A stretch of DNA of 64,000 nucleotides from Cladobotryum mycophilum (lineage: Eukaryota > Ascomycota > Sordariomycetes > Hypocreales > Hypocreaceae). The notes below the pieces were generated by a model. The model did no database searches. It was not told where the DNA came from and saw only the letters and a list, made by a program, of their open reading frames with translations. Positions 43,055 through 55,360 of the stretch are shown piece by piece; the stretch's first letter is position 1, and each line of letters begins with the position of its first letter. The translations under genes were made by a program, and so were the position numbers. The stretch is taken from positions 1,077,421 through 1,141,420 of the forward strand of contig JAVFKD010000015.1 of assembly GCA_036429605.1 (NCBI GenBank). Direction: 5' to 3'.

Positions 43055-44470
43055 TTTGACGGCCAAAGTCGCGTGTTCCTCTCAAGGGATGAGGGTTGAG
43101 GTAGGAAAAGGCGACGGTGGTTTCGGCGCTCACGGCTCTGACGGTAGGTGCTAACAGCACGATGGTTGAATATCGTCTGGTTCTGATCTCTCACTCTAGC
43201 TCTCGACTCCTAGCTCCTCGCTCGCACGCGCTCCCGTGGGGTTTAAAGTGTGTCTGAAGTGGACTCGGTCGTAAATATGATCATTGGAAGCGGCGGTATC
43301 CTGGTCATGGAAAGGTTCTGCAATGGGGGTTGGAAAATAGAGGCTCTCAATGGCCTCGTTAACGTGTTATTCGAGGATGCTGTGTTAAGGACAACAGCGA
43401 TGCGATGGATCCAGGCGTGGGTGGGATGGGTTGTTGATGATGAACGGATAGGAGGGGGAAAGATGGGAGGTAAGAGGAAATAGTGAGTAGATGAAGAAAG
43501 TCAGCGAGGGGGAGGGGGAGAGATCGGGGGGGATGCGACTAACGGACACTGGGGGGTAAGAATTTTGAGAGGGGGCGCGCGCAGAAGGAGGGGGGAAAGA
43601 GGGCACCATCAATGGCAACCTCAGTGAGAAAAAACCTGAGTGGGACGGAGGGATGAATGGAGGGTTGGGCGGGTTAGAGGGCTTGGAGGGGGAAGAGGGG
43701 GAGGGAGGTACCTAAGCTAAGGTACCTTAGTACACTTGGACTTGGTACAGAGGCCACAAGAGGGCCACTTGGTGCTGGCGCAAGTCCGTTCCGTCACTCT
43801 ACTGTCTCGCAAAATCCAGTAAAAGCGACAGGGCCACGGGGGATGAGCTAGGACGTGCCAGTCCCGGAACCTGGTCAACCAGCCAACCCACCATCCATTA
43901 CGACCTGGAAGTACAAGCCCAAGTTGGCAAGGTACGTACCGACGGTAGCATCATCAACACGCAAAGTTCAACATTGGCGGCGGCCTGGTGCGTTGGCCAT
44001 CACGCGCTCTAAGTACCGGTACATTCATTCGTGCCTGCCATGCTGCGTGTTCGGAGTAGCGGGGAACCCGTCCGTCAGCAAGCAAAAGAGGCGAAGTTGG
44101 CCCCTCCAACGGCACGCTCACTCGCCTTACTCGTACCTCCTCGCTCTCTCTCCTCTTGTTTGATCCATCCATCCTCCCTCCCCCTCCCTTCACCCACACA
44201 CACCTTCATCCATTCATTCATCCACTGAATGATGAGAGCTTGGTACTTGTAGCTCGTGGGTGTGGCTCCCCATTGGCAGCTGGGCATTTTCCTAACTCGC
44301 CTGCAATCACGCATTCCACTTACCACATTCGGCGGCTGTACGACTAATAATTACCTACCTCGGTATACACCAAGCAGTTGTCTTTTATTGGGGGGTTTGA
44401 CTTCCTCCCTCTGGCATCAAATTGCCCTTTTGTCGTTGGAAAATGCGATGGGCAATTCTAAACAAGATGT

Positions 44471-44495
44471 CACACACACACACACACACACACAC
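44471..44495. repeat. CA dinucleotide microsatellite
   Basis: Twelve perfect CA units plus one C, in the gene-free region. Confidence 0.95.
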
Positions 44496-45289
44496 TAAGC
44501 TGATCAACACCCTGTCCCCTCTGTTTGTGAAAACTCTGTCAGGAGAACCTGGTATGTGATGGATTTGTTTAAAGCGGCACTGGAAGATGATGGTCCGAAC
44601 CTGGACGGGATAAGCCAACGCCTGAATCGCAAGACAAGGGATTCAGTCAGGCACAAAATCTTGCACAGTAACCACATAAGACAGAATTGGACCTGCATCC
44701 ATCTTGGCCCCGCCACATTTTTCTTTTCCTTTTTTTTGCGTTTGCTTTTTGCTCTGATGTGTTGTATCGTTGTACACAGAACCTAGTATGTTTGGCATGC
44801 GAGACTTTCAGATAGCCACTGCAGGACGTTGCTTGTTGAGCGTTATAGCGTGCAGTAACCGCGCAGTAGTCGAGCACGTTGCAGCCCAGCCCATTTTCAT
44901 CCCCACCTGTAGTCTCTTACTGAGCGAGTCGGTCAGCGCGAGGATGAACGTTGCTTCCAGGTGTCTTTTCAGGTGTTGATGCGCTGTCCTCTCATCATTA
45001 TAGCGCTGTCCCCCCTCTGTCCCTCCTCAATGTCCCGCCTAAACAGGCTGGTTGGTGTTTCGTTGGTAGAAGGGCAGGAGTGTTAGCCCCACACCCCACT
45101 GGCTCATTCCTTTTGCGCAAAGAAAACCACACACAAACAAAAAGGGGCCGGCGATCAAGGGCGAGTTTGTCACTCTCATCTGTAAAAAGCATCGTTCCAA
45201 AAAAAAAATTTGGGAATGCCTGGGTGGGTATTTGATAGCAGCCCAATTGCTGGTCACATGCCATCTAGCTGCAGTCGGATTACATCAGT

Positions 45290-45334
45290 CTCTCTTTCTC
45301 TTTCTCTTTCTCTCTCTCTTCCTCCCTCCTCCCT
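45290..45334. repeat. CT-rich microsatellite
   Basis: A pure pyrimidine run built of CTTT and CT units, then CCTCC, in the gene-free region. Confidence 0.85.
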
Positions 45335-48300
45335 GTGCGACTGAATTGTGACGATCAGATATAAATTAAGATGAGCGCAAGCCGTTCTCATGTCTAATTG
45401 TACTGTAGAAACTCGAGGCTACTTCACGCGCGTCATGGCAGAGACAATGACGAACAGAAATACAGAAACAGATGGTAATACTCTATCTATCTACCAGGTC
45501 TCCGCGATCCCGCTTCCAGAGCACCGGCGCTCAGCCATAGGATACAGGGCCGGCCGCCTTGCATCCCGCGATCCACTCTCAGCCCAAAAGGTGCTTTAAG
45601 AAGCTATTAAAGGTACCTGAGCAGAAAGAAGCAAGCACTGAGTGGAATGGAGGTGCCTAGTAGGGTAGGAGGTAAGTTGCTAGCTCATCGCGTCCCGTCC
45701 CGCATCGCACTGTACTGGCGGTCACTCACCGCCTGTTATTTACAGTCTGGCAGTATTAACAGCACGGCTTGCCGCTTGGAGCGCGCCATCTGGGACAAGT
45801 AATCTCGCTGCTAATTTCATACCATCTCCGTATTTTTCGTCTCCGTCCAGCCTCTGCTGCACCAAACCAAATGACCCCAGCATCTTTTCTCGTTGTGTCT
45901 CATCATTTCATAGATCGTATTCTCCCACCAAGTTTTCCAGTGGCTTAATTGTGAGAAATCTGGTTCGGCCGGCTATCCCTCTAACCAAACGCCTGCCCGC
46001 ATACTCTTTACATACACAAGCAATATGAATACTGCTAGTGTTATTAGCAACAAACGGACTCAACGGAATACCCAAATTGCATTTCCCGGCCGTCCCAGAG
46101 CAATGCCAGGGTGGTGTTTTTTTGGCCAAGAATGGATAAGTGCCGTGATATGGTGCACTGTACGGAGTAAAAAGGAACAAGGCCATGCAGAGAGGTATCC
46201 ACGAGATTCCTACCGGACTAGCGGTGGATGAGTAGACCGCTCCTCGCTCTGACTACCAGTACTTACGAATCGAGAACATTATGTAAAGCCATCAATAATT
46301 GTGCCTTCAAGTGTCAATTCCAATTTTTACCAATTTTTCATTCCCAAAGTAAGCTCCTTTAGTACGAGACGTGAGATGTTGAAGGGTAGCGGATAAGACC
46401 GAGTATTACAAGAAACGTACATGTAGCTGCACACACGAATAGGCGCCTCGTCCCAACCCCTGACAATCGTGGGGTGCTGTGCTGAGAGAGGCGGACAGGA
46501 CAGCCTCTCAATGTACGTACCTGGCAGAGAGAGAAAGAGAGGTCTTGGAGAAAAGAAACGAGTAAAGATGACGGCAGCTGGATTTAGGGCATAAAAGCTG
46601 CAGTTCTTAGTGTGGACAATATGCATGTTCCGGTGAGGTCCACTAATAAGGGCAGCACAACCTTGTGCACCGAGGTAAGTACCTAGGTATAGCTATGCAA
46701 GCATCATGCATCATACATTTTGTACTCCGTACTGCCTCCCGACCTAGGTAGTACTTACGCATGCTGCGGAGGTGGGAGGCATTGCGAATGTGCTGCGTCT
46801 GTTCCGTAATTTACATTGTCGCCAATAGGCACACCGATGCTCCGTACTTGTGGCATAAAATAAGAAAGTGGAAGGCAATGTTCCCTCCTCCCGTTTGCTG
46901 CAACCCTGCTTGTTGTGTTATAATTACAGATAACGTCGGCATTGCCGTTGCCATTCTGGGAAGCTCAGGAAGAAAAAGTCCACTTTAATTGTGATCAGGT
47001 ACGAGCTTCGGAGGATGTTCTATTTGTACCAGAGAACCTGGCACAAGTCTTAGTAAGGAGAAGCACGTTTCGCCGACTCCACACACAGATCCCCGCAGCT
47101 GACGATGCAAAGTGCGACTACACTACCTAGTAGCCGGGAGAATTATGTTAGATCAATGGGCGAGAATGATTGCCTTAGTTGGGTGATTCAGCTCAAGTTT
47201 CTTGCGAAGGCGTTTCTGGTAATATCACACATTTTTCGGTTCGTAGGTACATGTACAACAATACGGCCTACGTTATCAGCAGATATTACTGGATTCCTAC
47301 CTTCAATGCGCACAATAATATTGGCATCACAGCAAACGCGACAATGAATATCGCCCTCCCCCTTCTGTAACAAATATGACCAACCTAACTCTTGGTTATG
47401 CGCACGGTTATATAATAAGCAACGAAATCAATGGTCTGCAGTACATACCCGTAGAATACCTTGCCCTGAAGTCTTGGCTTCAACAAGGTTGCTCGTTAGC
47501 TGATTCCCTTTCGCATCCAAGACTACTAAGTACTGTGTGAGATATCTGATCAAGACCTGACTCCTAAGTACCCCCTCACTAACGGATACAGTATTATCGA
47601 CCTCACCTCAGAGTATTTATACAGTATTAGTATCACACATTTTTAAGACATGGCCAGCAGTCGGACGTACTAATGTACTAGCGGGTAAGAAGCGGGTCCG
47701 GGGGACACTTCCGGACAGATGTTTCTTTGTACCTTCTACCTTGGCGTCCTGGACATTAAACTCGTATCTCGATGGAGTAGCCCCACGTGGTCTCAATGGT
47801 GAATGGGGGCTTTCTTACTGTACCAGATTGGAAATTTCAGGTTTTCAGATGAGGCTTGATTTTGCATTCTCGAGCGTTATTGGAGTCAGGGAGACATGTA
47901 TCCCTACTCATGGACTTGGAAACATGCGTTCGCAGATGAGTCGATACTCTGGGGTCCCGACAATTAGTGGTTAACGCGCCGAAATGAGGATCACATCTTT
48001 CGGCTGATAACTGAACTTGTGCATATTGCGTATCGTCTAGGTGGGTACCTACCTGGACTGAAGGCCAAGGAACGCGCACAGTACTTGTATTTCATGCAGA
48101 TAACTTGTCATTGTTATTCACCTATATTTAATGGCAATTGCGCCATGCAACCCTCCAACAGCTGTGGAAGGGGAAGAAGAAGAAGCCAATTTCCTTGCCT
48201 TTCCCAATTAGACGAGGGCCCGGAATCCTGGGTACGCGTGCTTGGTTACAATATTGTTTCGGCTTTGTCAACATGCGTGAAAATTCCGGGTCAACCGAAC

Positions 48301-48460
48301 ACCCTGAACGGGTATGAAGCATGCAGAAAGCCCCTGAGGGTCTTCGCAGAGTCGACGTCGCACTCACAGCGCCGTAAACTGTTGGCTCTTCCACAGTCAA
48401 CGTACGCGCATTAGCCCATCTGTCCACTTTCGACCTAATCGATACCCATACATCTGCATG

Positions 48461-48525
48461 AAGAAGAGGAAGAAGAAGGAGGAGGAGGAGGTGGGGGAAG
48501 AAGACGAAGAAGAAGAGGGGGGAAA
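48461..48525. repeat. Purine-rich GAA/GGA tract
   Basis: About 65 bases almost entirely of AAG, GGA and GAA triplets on the plus strand. The short acidic/basic ORFs across it are artefacts of composition. Confidence 0.85.
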
Positions 48526-49565
48526 TACCATTGATTCCCGTTGCATCAGGACTTATAGTCGTCTATTTGCTACCTGCTAGGCAAGAATACCATGTTTCAT
48601 CAATCGTCGCAAGTGTGTACTCCGTATTGCGTGGGGAAATAGGGGTGGTGGGATGGATACATGTGCTCTCTCTTTGATGCGTTGGAACCAAGTCCCCTCA
48701 CTCCACCATCCTGAGTGGGTTGGCACGAACTGCATTTTCGCATCTTGACGCGCACCACACACTTTCATATATTTCCTGGTAAGCAAATCAGACCAAAACA
48801 AAAAATCTCAATTGACTAGAAAAACCCTTTAGTTTCTTGAGCATTATTATAATGTCTTGACCTGTTTGTCAAAAATTCCTAAATTCTTCTGTTGGTTTCC
48901 TAAGATAGAGCCCGCGCGGGTTTTGTGTGTGCTCTCTCTACTTAGTAGGTACCTGCTAGTACTAAGATATCAAGGTTAGAATCTTAGTACCTGGTAGTTC
49001 GTCAAAGTCAGCTGCCACTCTTCCAACAGCTGCCACCAGCCGCCCATGTAATCGTCCCCTCGCCTAAACTCGCGGATGCCTGCCTGCAAAGCAATTAGTT
49101 TAGATGTTGCCGAAACCCAGCTCTGCAGCGCAGAGAGAGTAGCCACCAAAACTGGCCCCGTCGCCACGACACACCACCATTGACGATTATCTTTTCACCT
49201 CCTCTCTAACGCTCGTTCATTCTGTTCAATTCGCGCTTCTTGCGCATTTCAGTGACCATCTTTCGGGTAGGGTGGCATGATCCTTGGCAACTACCAATCG
49301 TGCGCCGCCACTGGCTTGGGACAAGGCTGACTCGCGGACTCTGTCGACCATGTCCTGAGGTGATTTTTGTCGCCTCAAAGCTCTCGTGATACTGACAACT
49401 CCGCTGGCACGGATCCATCAACTGTCGCGCAACCTGCCGAGACCAGGCTCGATTGGCACGCTCTGCATACTCTCACCTGACCTCCGATCTTCACCACTTC
49501 TCATTTCGCTCGAGCCCCTCCAACCCTCCAATATCCCCTCCCCCTCCCCCACGCGCGCGCTGACC

Positions 49566-52500
49566 ATGGACGGCGTTGTGGGCACAGCGCCGCCTGGCTC
49601 CATGTATGTCCGCGCCCTTTACGATTATGAAGCCGACGACAGGACAAGTCTCAGTTTCCATGAAGGCGATGTGATTCAAGTCATTACACAGCTTGAAAGC
49701 GGTTGGTGGGATGGTGTTATCAATGGGGTCAGAGGCTGGTTTCCCAGCAATTATTGCCAAATTATCACAAGTTCAGACGACCTGCCCGATCCCGGCCAGA
49801 ATGGCCACGGCGACGATGACGAGATTGACGATGGCGAGGTTTACGATGATAGAAGTGACCAAGACGATGATTCGGAAAGCGACGCGTATGGAGGATTGCC
49901 CCTCGAAGGTGCCGATTCTGGCGATAAGGCGCGGGCCGACTTTTGGATTCCCCAAGCCACCCCCGACGGTCGGCTATTTTACTATAATATGATGACGGGC
50001 GATCATAGCATGGAACTGCCACTGGAATCCCCGGTCTCATCAACAGAGACGGGACCTAGAGATCGCATGAGAGTTACGATGCCCGAAAAGACACGGCCGC
50101 CACCCGAAATGATGGCCCGGGGACTTACTCAAGATGAAGATGATGACTCGGCTACTTCAGCTTCAGAAGCTGAAGGCGAATCTCTGATGCTCGCATCTAG
50201 GAGCACATTGGTATGGGCCACTAAATGCCCCTGAAACTATCTGCCCAATTGCTAACTTTGACCAAGCCTCGTAATCGGACGTCTTTCAGTGCTGTCTTGT
50301 CCCCATCAACTTCCATGGACTCTATAAATGGGGCCTCGCCGGTCCGCAGAAAGAGGACTGACACTTTTGCTAATGGCAACACAGCTGCCGGTCATCCTTT
50401 TCAAATAGCATCTGCGACATCTTTCACTAGCACCACTTACAATCTTCCAAACACTACCAGTGTACCCAAATCTTTCTTCGACGACGGGTCAACCCCTCCT
50501 CTCACATGGCGCCTTTTGGTATCCAACATGAAGCACGCAATCGATCGATATTGCGAGGCGATCAAAAACAACAACCGTTCCGAATATGTCGCCAGAGCCG
50601 AAGATATTTCCGATCACCTAAGACTGCTTCTCGCCGCCGGTTCGGGCACAACAGACAACCACTCGGGCCAACCTTCCATCATCTCGTCAAACAAGCCCCT
50701 CTACCCGCACTTTCGAGATATGATGTCCAAATTTTCCAAGCTCGTAATATCGTCTCACATTGCCGCGGCCGATTGGCCGAACGCTGAATCAGTCCAGAAG
50801 TGTTTGCAGGAGGCGGATGGTGTTCTTCTTGGGGTTTTCAGCTACGTTGAAGTGGCTAGACAACAAAGGGGAGAAGATATCCCACGTCTATTTCCGGGGT
50901 TTGTTATAGGAAGCACTGCGGGGGGCAGCTGGCAGAGTAATGCCTTGGGGCCGCGCGATCTGATTGCGCCAAATTTTCTCGAAGATGAAGAGGGCTTTTC
51001 TGAACCTACGGCAATTCTGGATGGCAAGCTTCTGGATCGTCTAGATGAGCATAAACGAATGCTCGTCTCCAGTATCCGAGAACTCGACATGAATCTTGTG
51101 ACACCTGAGAAGATCATTACCCCGTACCGCCACGAGATTATTGGTAACACTGTCTGCTCCTTGGGTGGAAGAGTTGTGGAGGCATTCAGGTCCTGGATCG
51201 CGTTGATCGAGTCCATCGACCTCTCTTCTCTTGGCAACAGCTTCCAAACTCCTCAATTGGCAGACTTCAGCGTCAACAAACAGTCACTCTACGATAACAT
51301 AGCCGACCTATTATTAGGTTGTCAGGCTGTTGCAGGTCCATTGGCGGATGAGTGGTCCGAGATTCGGGGAGAGTCGCTTGAGAACCGTCTTGATTATGTA
51401 CGGCAGTGCGCTAGAGCTTTAGAGACCAACTCATCCCATATAGGTTTTTCGTTGCAATTGCTCTCAGAGCAGGTTCAGATCAACTTGCAGCAACATCAGG
51501 CAGACCCCCGACCCCGTAGGGAGCAGGTGCCGAGAGGTCTGTTGCAAAGAGGGGAGTCAATGCCTTTTGATCAGCCACACCATCGTTTAGATTCAAGGAC
51601 GCCAGCTGTCAGGCCATCTCTCATTACTACTCAATCATTCACAGAAGGAGATCATGCAACAGGAGCCTTCAGGAAAGGCGATTATTCCAAGGTGAAGAAG
51701 ATCTTTGGAGAAGATCCATCACCACAGTCGAATTCTCAGGCCAACGATGACACTCCGGATTTCTTACGTCTGGAATACGAAAATGACGTTTCTTGGGATA
51801 CTAAGGCATCAACGCACACCGTCAAAGGCGGTTCGCTATTGGCCCTTGTTGAGCAGCTTACACGGCATGATAAACTTGATTCGAATTTTAACAACACATT
51901 CCTTCTCACCTACCGGTCATTCACGACTGCTCGGGAGCTTTTCGAGCTACTGGTACAGCGCTTTAGCATTCAGCCTCCCGAGGGTCTTTCGCCGACTGAT
52001 TTTGAAGTCTGGCGTGATGGAAAGCAGAAACTCATTCGATTTCGCGTGGTAAATATTTTGAAGAGTTGGTTTGACAGCTTTTGGATGGAAGAGTATAATG
52101 AAGAATCGAAGCAACTTATGCGTGATGTTTACACATTTGCAAGAGATACGGTTAAGTCAACGGAGACACCGGGCTCTGGTCCCCTGATGACGGTCTTGGA
52201 CCAGAGACTCACTGGAAAGGAGGCTGGTGCCCGGCGCATGATCCAGACTCAAAATCAGAGCACACCAACACCCATTATGCCCAAGAACATGAAGAAGCTC
52301 AAGTTGCTTGATATCGACGCCACAGAGTTTGCAAGGCAGTTAACCGTCATTGAGTCTCGGCTGTATGGCAAGATTAAGGCAGCAGAGTGTTTGAACAAGA
52401 CATGGCAGAAGAAGGTTGGCGATGGTGAGCCCGACCCAGCACCAAACGTCAAAGCCCTGATTCTCCATTCGAATCAGATGACGAATTGGGTGGCGGAGAT

Positions 52501-53189
52501 GATCCTAGCCCAGACGGATGTCAAGAAGCGCGTTGTTGTTATTAAGCACTTTGTGGCCGTTGCAGACGTACGTTCCTCAGCTTTCCGTGTCAATTTTATA
52601 TCAGAAACTAATATTCCATGCAGAAATGCCGAGCCCTGAACAACTTTTCGACCTTGACGTCAATTATTTCTGCACTTGGAACGGCACCGATAGCTCGTCT
52701 GAAACGTACTTGGGATCAAGTTCCTCAGAGAGCTCATATCGTTTTGGAGACTATGCGTCGTCTTATGGCGAGCACCAAAAACTTCGGCGAGTATCGTGAA
52801 GCACTTCACATTGCAAACCCTCCTTGCATCCCCTTCTTTGGTAAGAAGCAATCGCCTATTCAATTGGATCCAGAATGTAAAGTTGACAAGGAATAGGTGT
52901 ATACCTGACCGATCTTACCTTTATCGAAGATGGTATTCCGTCGGTCATTAAAAAGACCAACCTGATTAATTTTGCCAAGCGGGCAAAAACTGCCGAGGTT
53001 ATACGTGATATACAACAATACCAGAATGTAGGATATTCACTACAGGCGGTTTCAGAGCTACACGACTATATCTTGAGTAACATGCAAGCCGCTGGAGATG
53101 TTCATGAGATGTACGACAAGAGTCTGCAGATCGAGCCTCGTGAGCGCGAAGATGAGAAGATTGTGAGGTACGTGAAGTTGCAGGATTAG
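49566..53189 (+). CDS. cdc25: Cdc25-type Ras guanine-nucleotide exchange factor
   Basis: Exons 49566-50210, 50267-52567, 52624-52840 and 52897-53189 give about 1151 aa. An SH3 domain is at residues about 14-70 (YVRALYDYEADDRTSLSF, GDVIQV, GWWDGV, RGWFPSNY), followed by an acidic region and a WW-like segment (DFWIPQATPDGRLFYYN). The middle is helical. RasGEF_N lies at about 725-870 (VKGGSLLALVEQLTRHD, NTFLLTYRSFTT) and the catalytic RasGEF from about 895 (LLDIDATEFARQLTVIE, NQMTNWVAEMIL, CRALNNFSTLTSIISAL, YLTDLTFIEDGIPS, QNVGYSLQ) to near the end. It activates Ras at the plasma membrane, upstream of cAMP signalling. The last residues are uncertain: the frame reads through to TAG at 53187-53189, but GTACGT at 53168 could start one more intron giving another short tail. 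Confidence 0.9.
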
Positions 53190-54367
53190 CCCCTGAAACG
53201 ATGATACCAGAATGATGGCTTCTCCATGCAGGCCGGATGGATGGATGGAGTCTGCTCTTTGCCCGAGATGAGAACGACACTTGCTGATGCATGAGTTCAT
53301 TTGGACAGAGTTCTGGCCGAATCAGGCTTCCTTTGAACAACACACAACGCCTGAATGCATGCAGTTGAACATGGCAACTGGGGAACCTAGTGAAGCTATG
53401 GAAATGCTAGACGACGGGGTCAACCAGTTGTTTTGATGCAACAGATTTGTCAACCCCGCCGTCGGGATGCAGCAGTGTGGGGGTTATCGACACGTGAGCC
53501 AAAAAAGACTCGCCAGGATATTGCTCCAAAACAGTTGGAGTTTAGTAGGAGACGACAAGCCTTGGACTGAGCAGAAGCATCTCTCCCAGATAAGGTACGA
53601 GCTGTGGACCAGAGACCGAGGAATTGCCTTGACCAAAACCACTGTTTGGTTAGGTAGCAACTCTAACTTTCGGTTGTCATGAAATGATTGGCACATGCTG
53701 GAAACCCATGGTTAGTTATGCGGTCAAACTCCAAGGGCACCGGCAGTCAAGCCCCCAGCTATTTGATGCTTGTTCGGAAACGTCTACAGCTACCAATTGA
53801 CCAAGTCATTGGATGCGGACGCTGATTAATAAGTTATGGCCATCATCTGTGTTGGCTACGAGATGATATGAGATGAGATGTTCTAATATACGCATACTAT
53901 GGATCTGGATGGATTTGAAGAGCGAGTTATGCTCGCCCCAAAAATGAGGAAATTGTTCCTCATTGATCATACCTTTGTTTTAGGGACAGAAGAGGTTGGA
54001 CTATTCAGGGCGTCTTCAGTGTACGGACTTGGATTTTTATGACGATGTATGGCTATTTACGTGTGTATGTATTTGTGGCATGTTTACAGGGTGGTGATGA
54101 TTTCTACCCCGGCGCGGACGGCTTGGTATTCGGCAAGGATGAACATGAGAAGGGCTGTGACTTGGAATACTTGCCATATTTGGCAAGCAAAGGGGTGGTT
54201 ACCTACGAAGCATCATACTCTAGGCACTTGATATTCAACATTTGTTGAGAGGCGGCTTTGGAATAGAATTGAAATAAATGATATAAAAAAGAATTCACGG
54301 TCTGTTTGAAACTAGTAAAGGCTTGTCTCGTAAGGGAATACATTTCGCACTGGTGGAATCAACGCCA
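53190..54367. other. Convergent intergenic region
   Basis: About 1.2 kb between the Ras-GEF and hydrophilic-protein 3' ends. Short ORFs (for example 54039-54248) have no family resemblance. It may include an extra 3' exon of the Ras-GEF near 53210-53275. Confidence 0.45.
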
Positions 54368-55360
54368 TCAGTGCTTGTGCAGCTTGTTCTTAATGCGTTC
54401 ACCAAGACTAGGCTTATCTTTATCCTTGCCATGACTGTTGCCATGACCGTGACCATGACCATGTGAGTCCCCGTCACTACCGCCCTTTTTGTTGTCGCCT
54501 TCTTCGTGGTGTATACCCTTTTCCTCCATCAAACCTGTGGTTGGATTTAAGTTTAGCAAGTGATCCCAACTCTATCCAACAAAGGAGTTGAACTTACGAT
54601 CAGCTTCACGGCCAGCACCAGGCTTTGTGGCATCAAAATCGCCTCCATCGGCGGCCAGGCCAGTAGTTTTGATATATTGCTCTCCTGTTCCTTTGCTTTC
54701 GTCGCTCTTCCTCTCGTTATTCTCGGAGGCGGAGTCGGAGGGGTCAGACGGTTTTGAGTCTTCTTTGAAGGCAGCATTTCCGCCGTGTTCCTTGGCGACG
54801 ACTTCGAGTGGCTGGGGGCCTTTGCCTTCGAGCTTGGGTTCAGAGTCTTCATCTTCTTCATCCTCGGGTTTGGTCTTGGGCTTGTCCTTTTGGTCTTGTG
54901 TATCTTGTCGGTCTGCCTCGACGTCCAAGTCGCGGCGCTTGTCTTCGTCGTTGGCAGTCAAGTCATGTTGGGACTTGGACTTGTTGGCTAGGGTTGGCGT
55001 GCTGGTGTTTGTGCTGTCATTTGCGCTGCCATTGGCACTACCATTCACATGTTGACTAGCATGTGTATTGTCGTGTCCATTCAGGTTTCCATTCGCATTA
55101 CCATTCATATTTGACGCTACTCTCTTCTGATCATCTTGACCTGTCTTGATATTAGCCACCATCTTTCCAGCGGCAGTGTTTTGTGTTCATCCGGAATGGT
55201 GGTTGGTATATATACCTACCTAGATTACCAGCATCATAGGGCTCTCCTCTGGATACGTCACCCGTAGCGCCAGAGATTGGTTCATTGTGAGTTTGGTTGG
55301 CCTCTCCTTCCCCCATACCGCCTTCATTGCTGTTGATGCCATCTGGTTGATAGTCTCCAT
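54368..55360 (-). CDS. Hydrophilic low-complexity fungal protein, frame interrupted once
   Basis: Exons 55220-55360, 54598-55140 and 54368-54534 would give about 283 aa. The start METINQMASTAMKAVWG resembles a common N-terminus of fungal hydrophilic proteins. After it the sensible frame changes by one base (EGEANQTHNEPISG, then GEPYDAGNL), so the C5 run at 55310-55314 (G5 on the coding strand) must be one base longer. Exon 2 starts after an intron with a GCTAATATC branch and a GACAG acceptor. It carries Asn-Gly repeats (NGNANGNLNG), a Lys/Asp/Glu-rich middle and KTTGLAADGGDFDATKPGAGREADR. Exon 3 ends with His-Gly repeats (HGHGHGHGNSHG) and SLGERIKNKLHKH. It has no membrane span or known domain and is probably intrinsically disordered. 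Function unknown; LEA-like or stress roles are only an analogy. Confidence 0.7.

Larger units (their letters stand above)
43055..49565. other. 6.5-kb region without recognisable genes
   Basis: The longest empty stretch of the window lies between the C2H2 factor and the Ras exchange factor, which are divergent, so both promoters and 5' leaders are in it. It contains microsatellites (CA 44471-44495, CT 45290-45334, GA-rich 48461-48525), G-rich sequence at 43490-43700, many GGTACCTA and TACTCCGTA words, and only short ORFs without family resemblance (the longest about 130 codons at 48019-48414, no conserved motif). Non-coding transcripts or unusually long 5' regions are possible but not shown by the sequence. 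Confidence 0.5.

Noticed and set aside
48019..48414. 131-codon plus-strand ORF in the gene-free region
   Set aside because: No family resemblance, patchy composition, no splice-extended frame and no neighbour relationship; expected by chance in 6.5 kb.
54572..55162. A separate 196-aa protein starting MVANIKTG
   Set aside because: Its first residues lie in an intron with a clear GCTAATATC branch and GACAG acceptor; the frame is exon 2 of the larger hydrophilic-protein gene.
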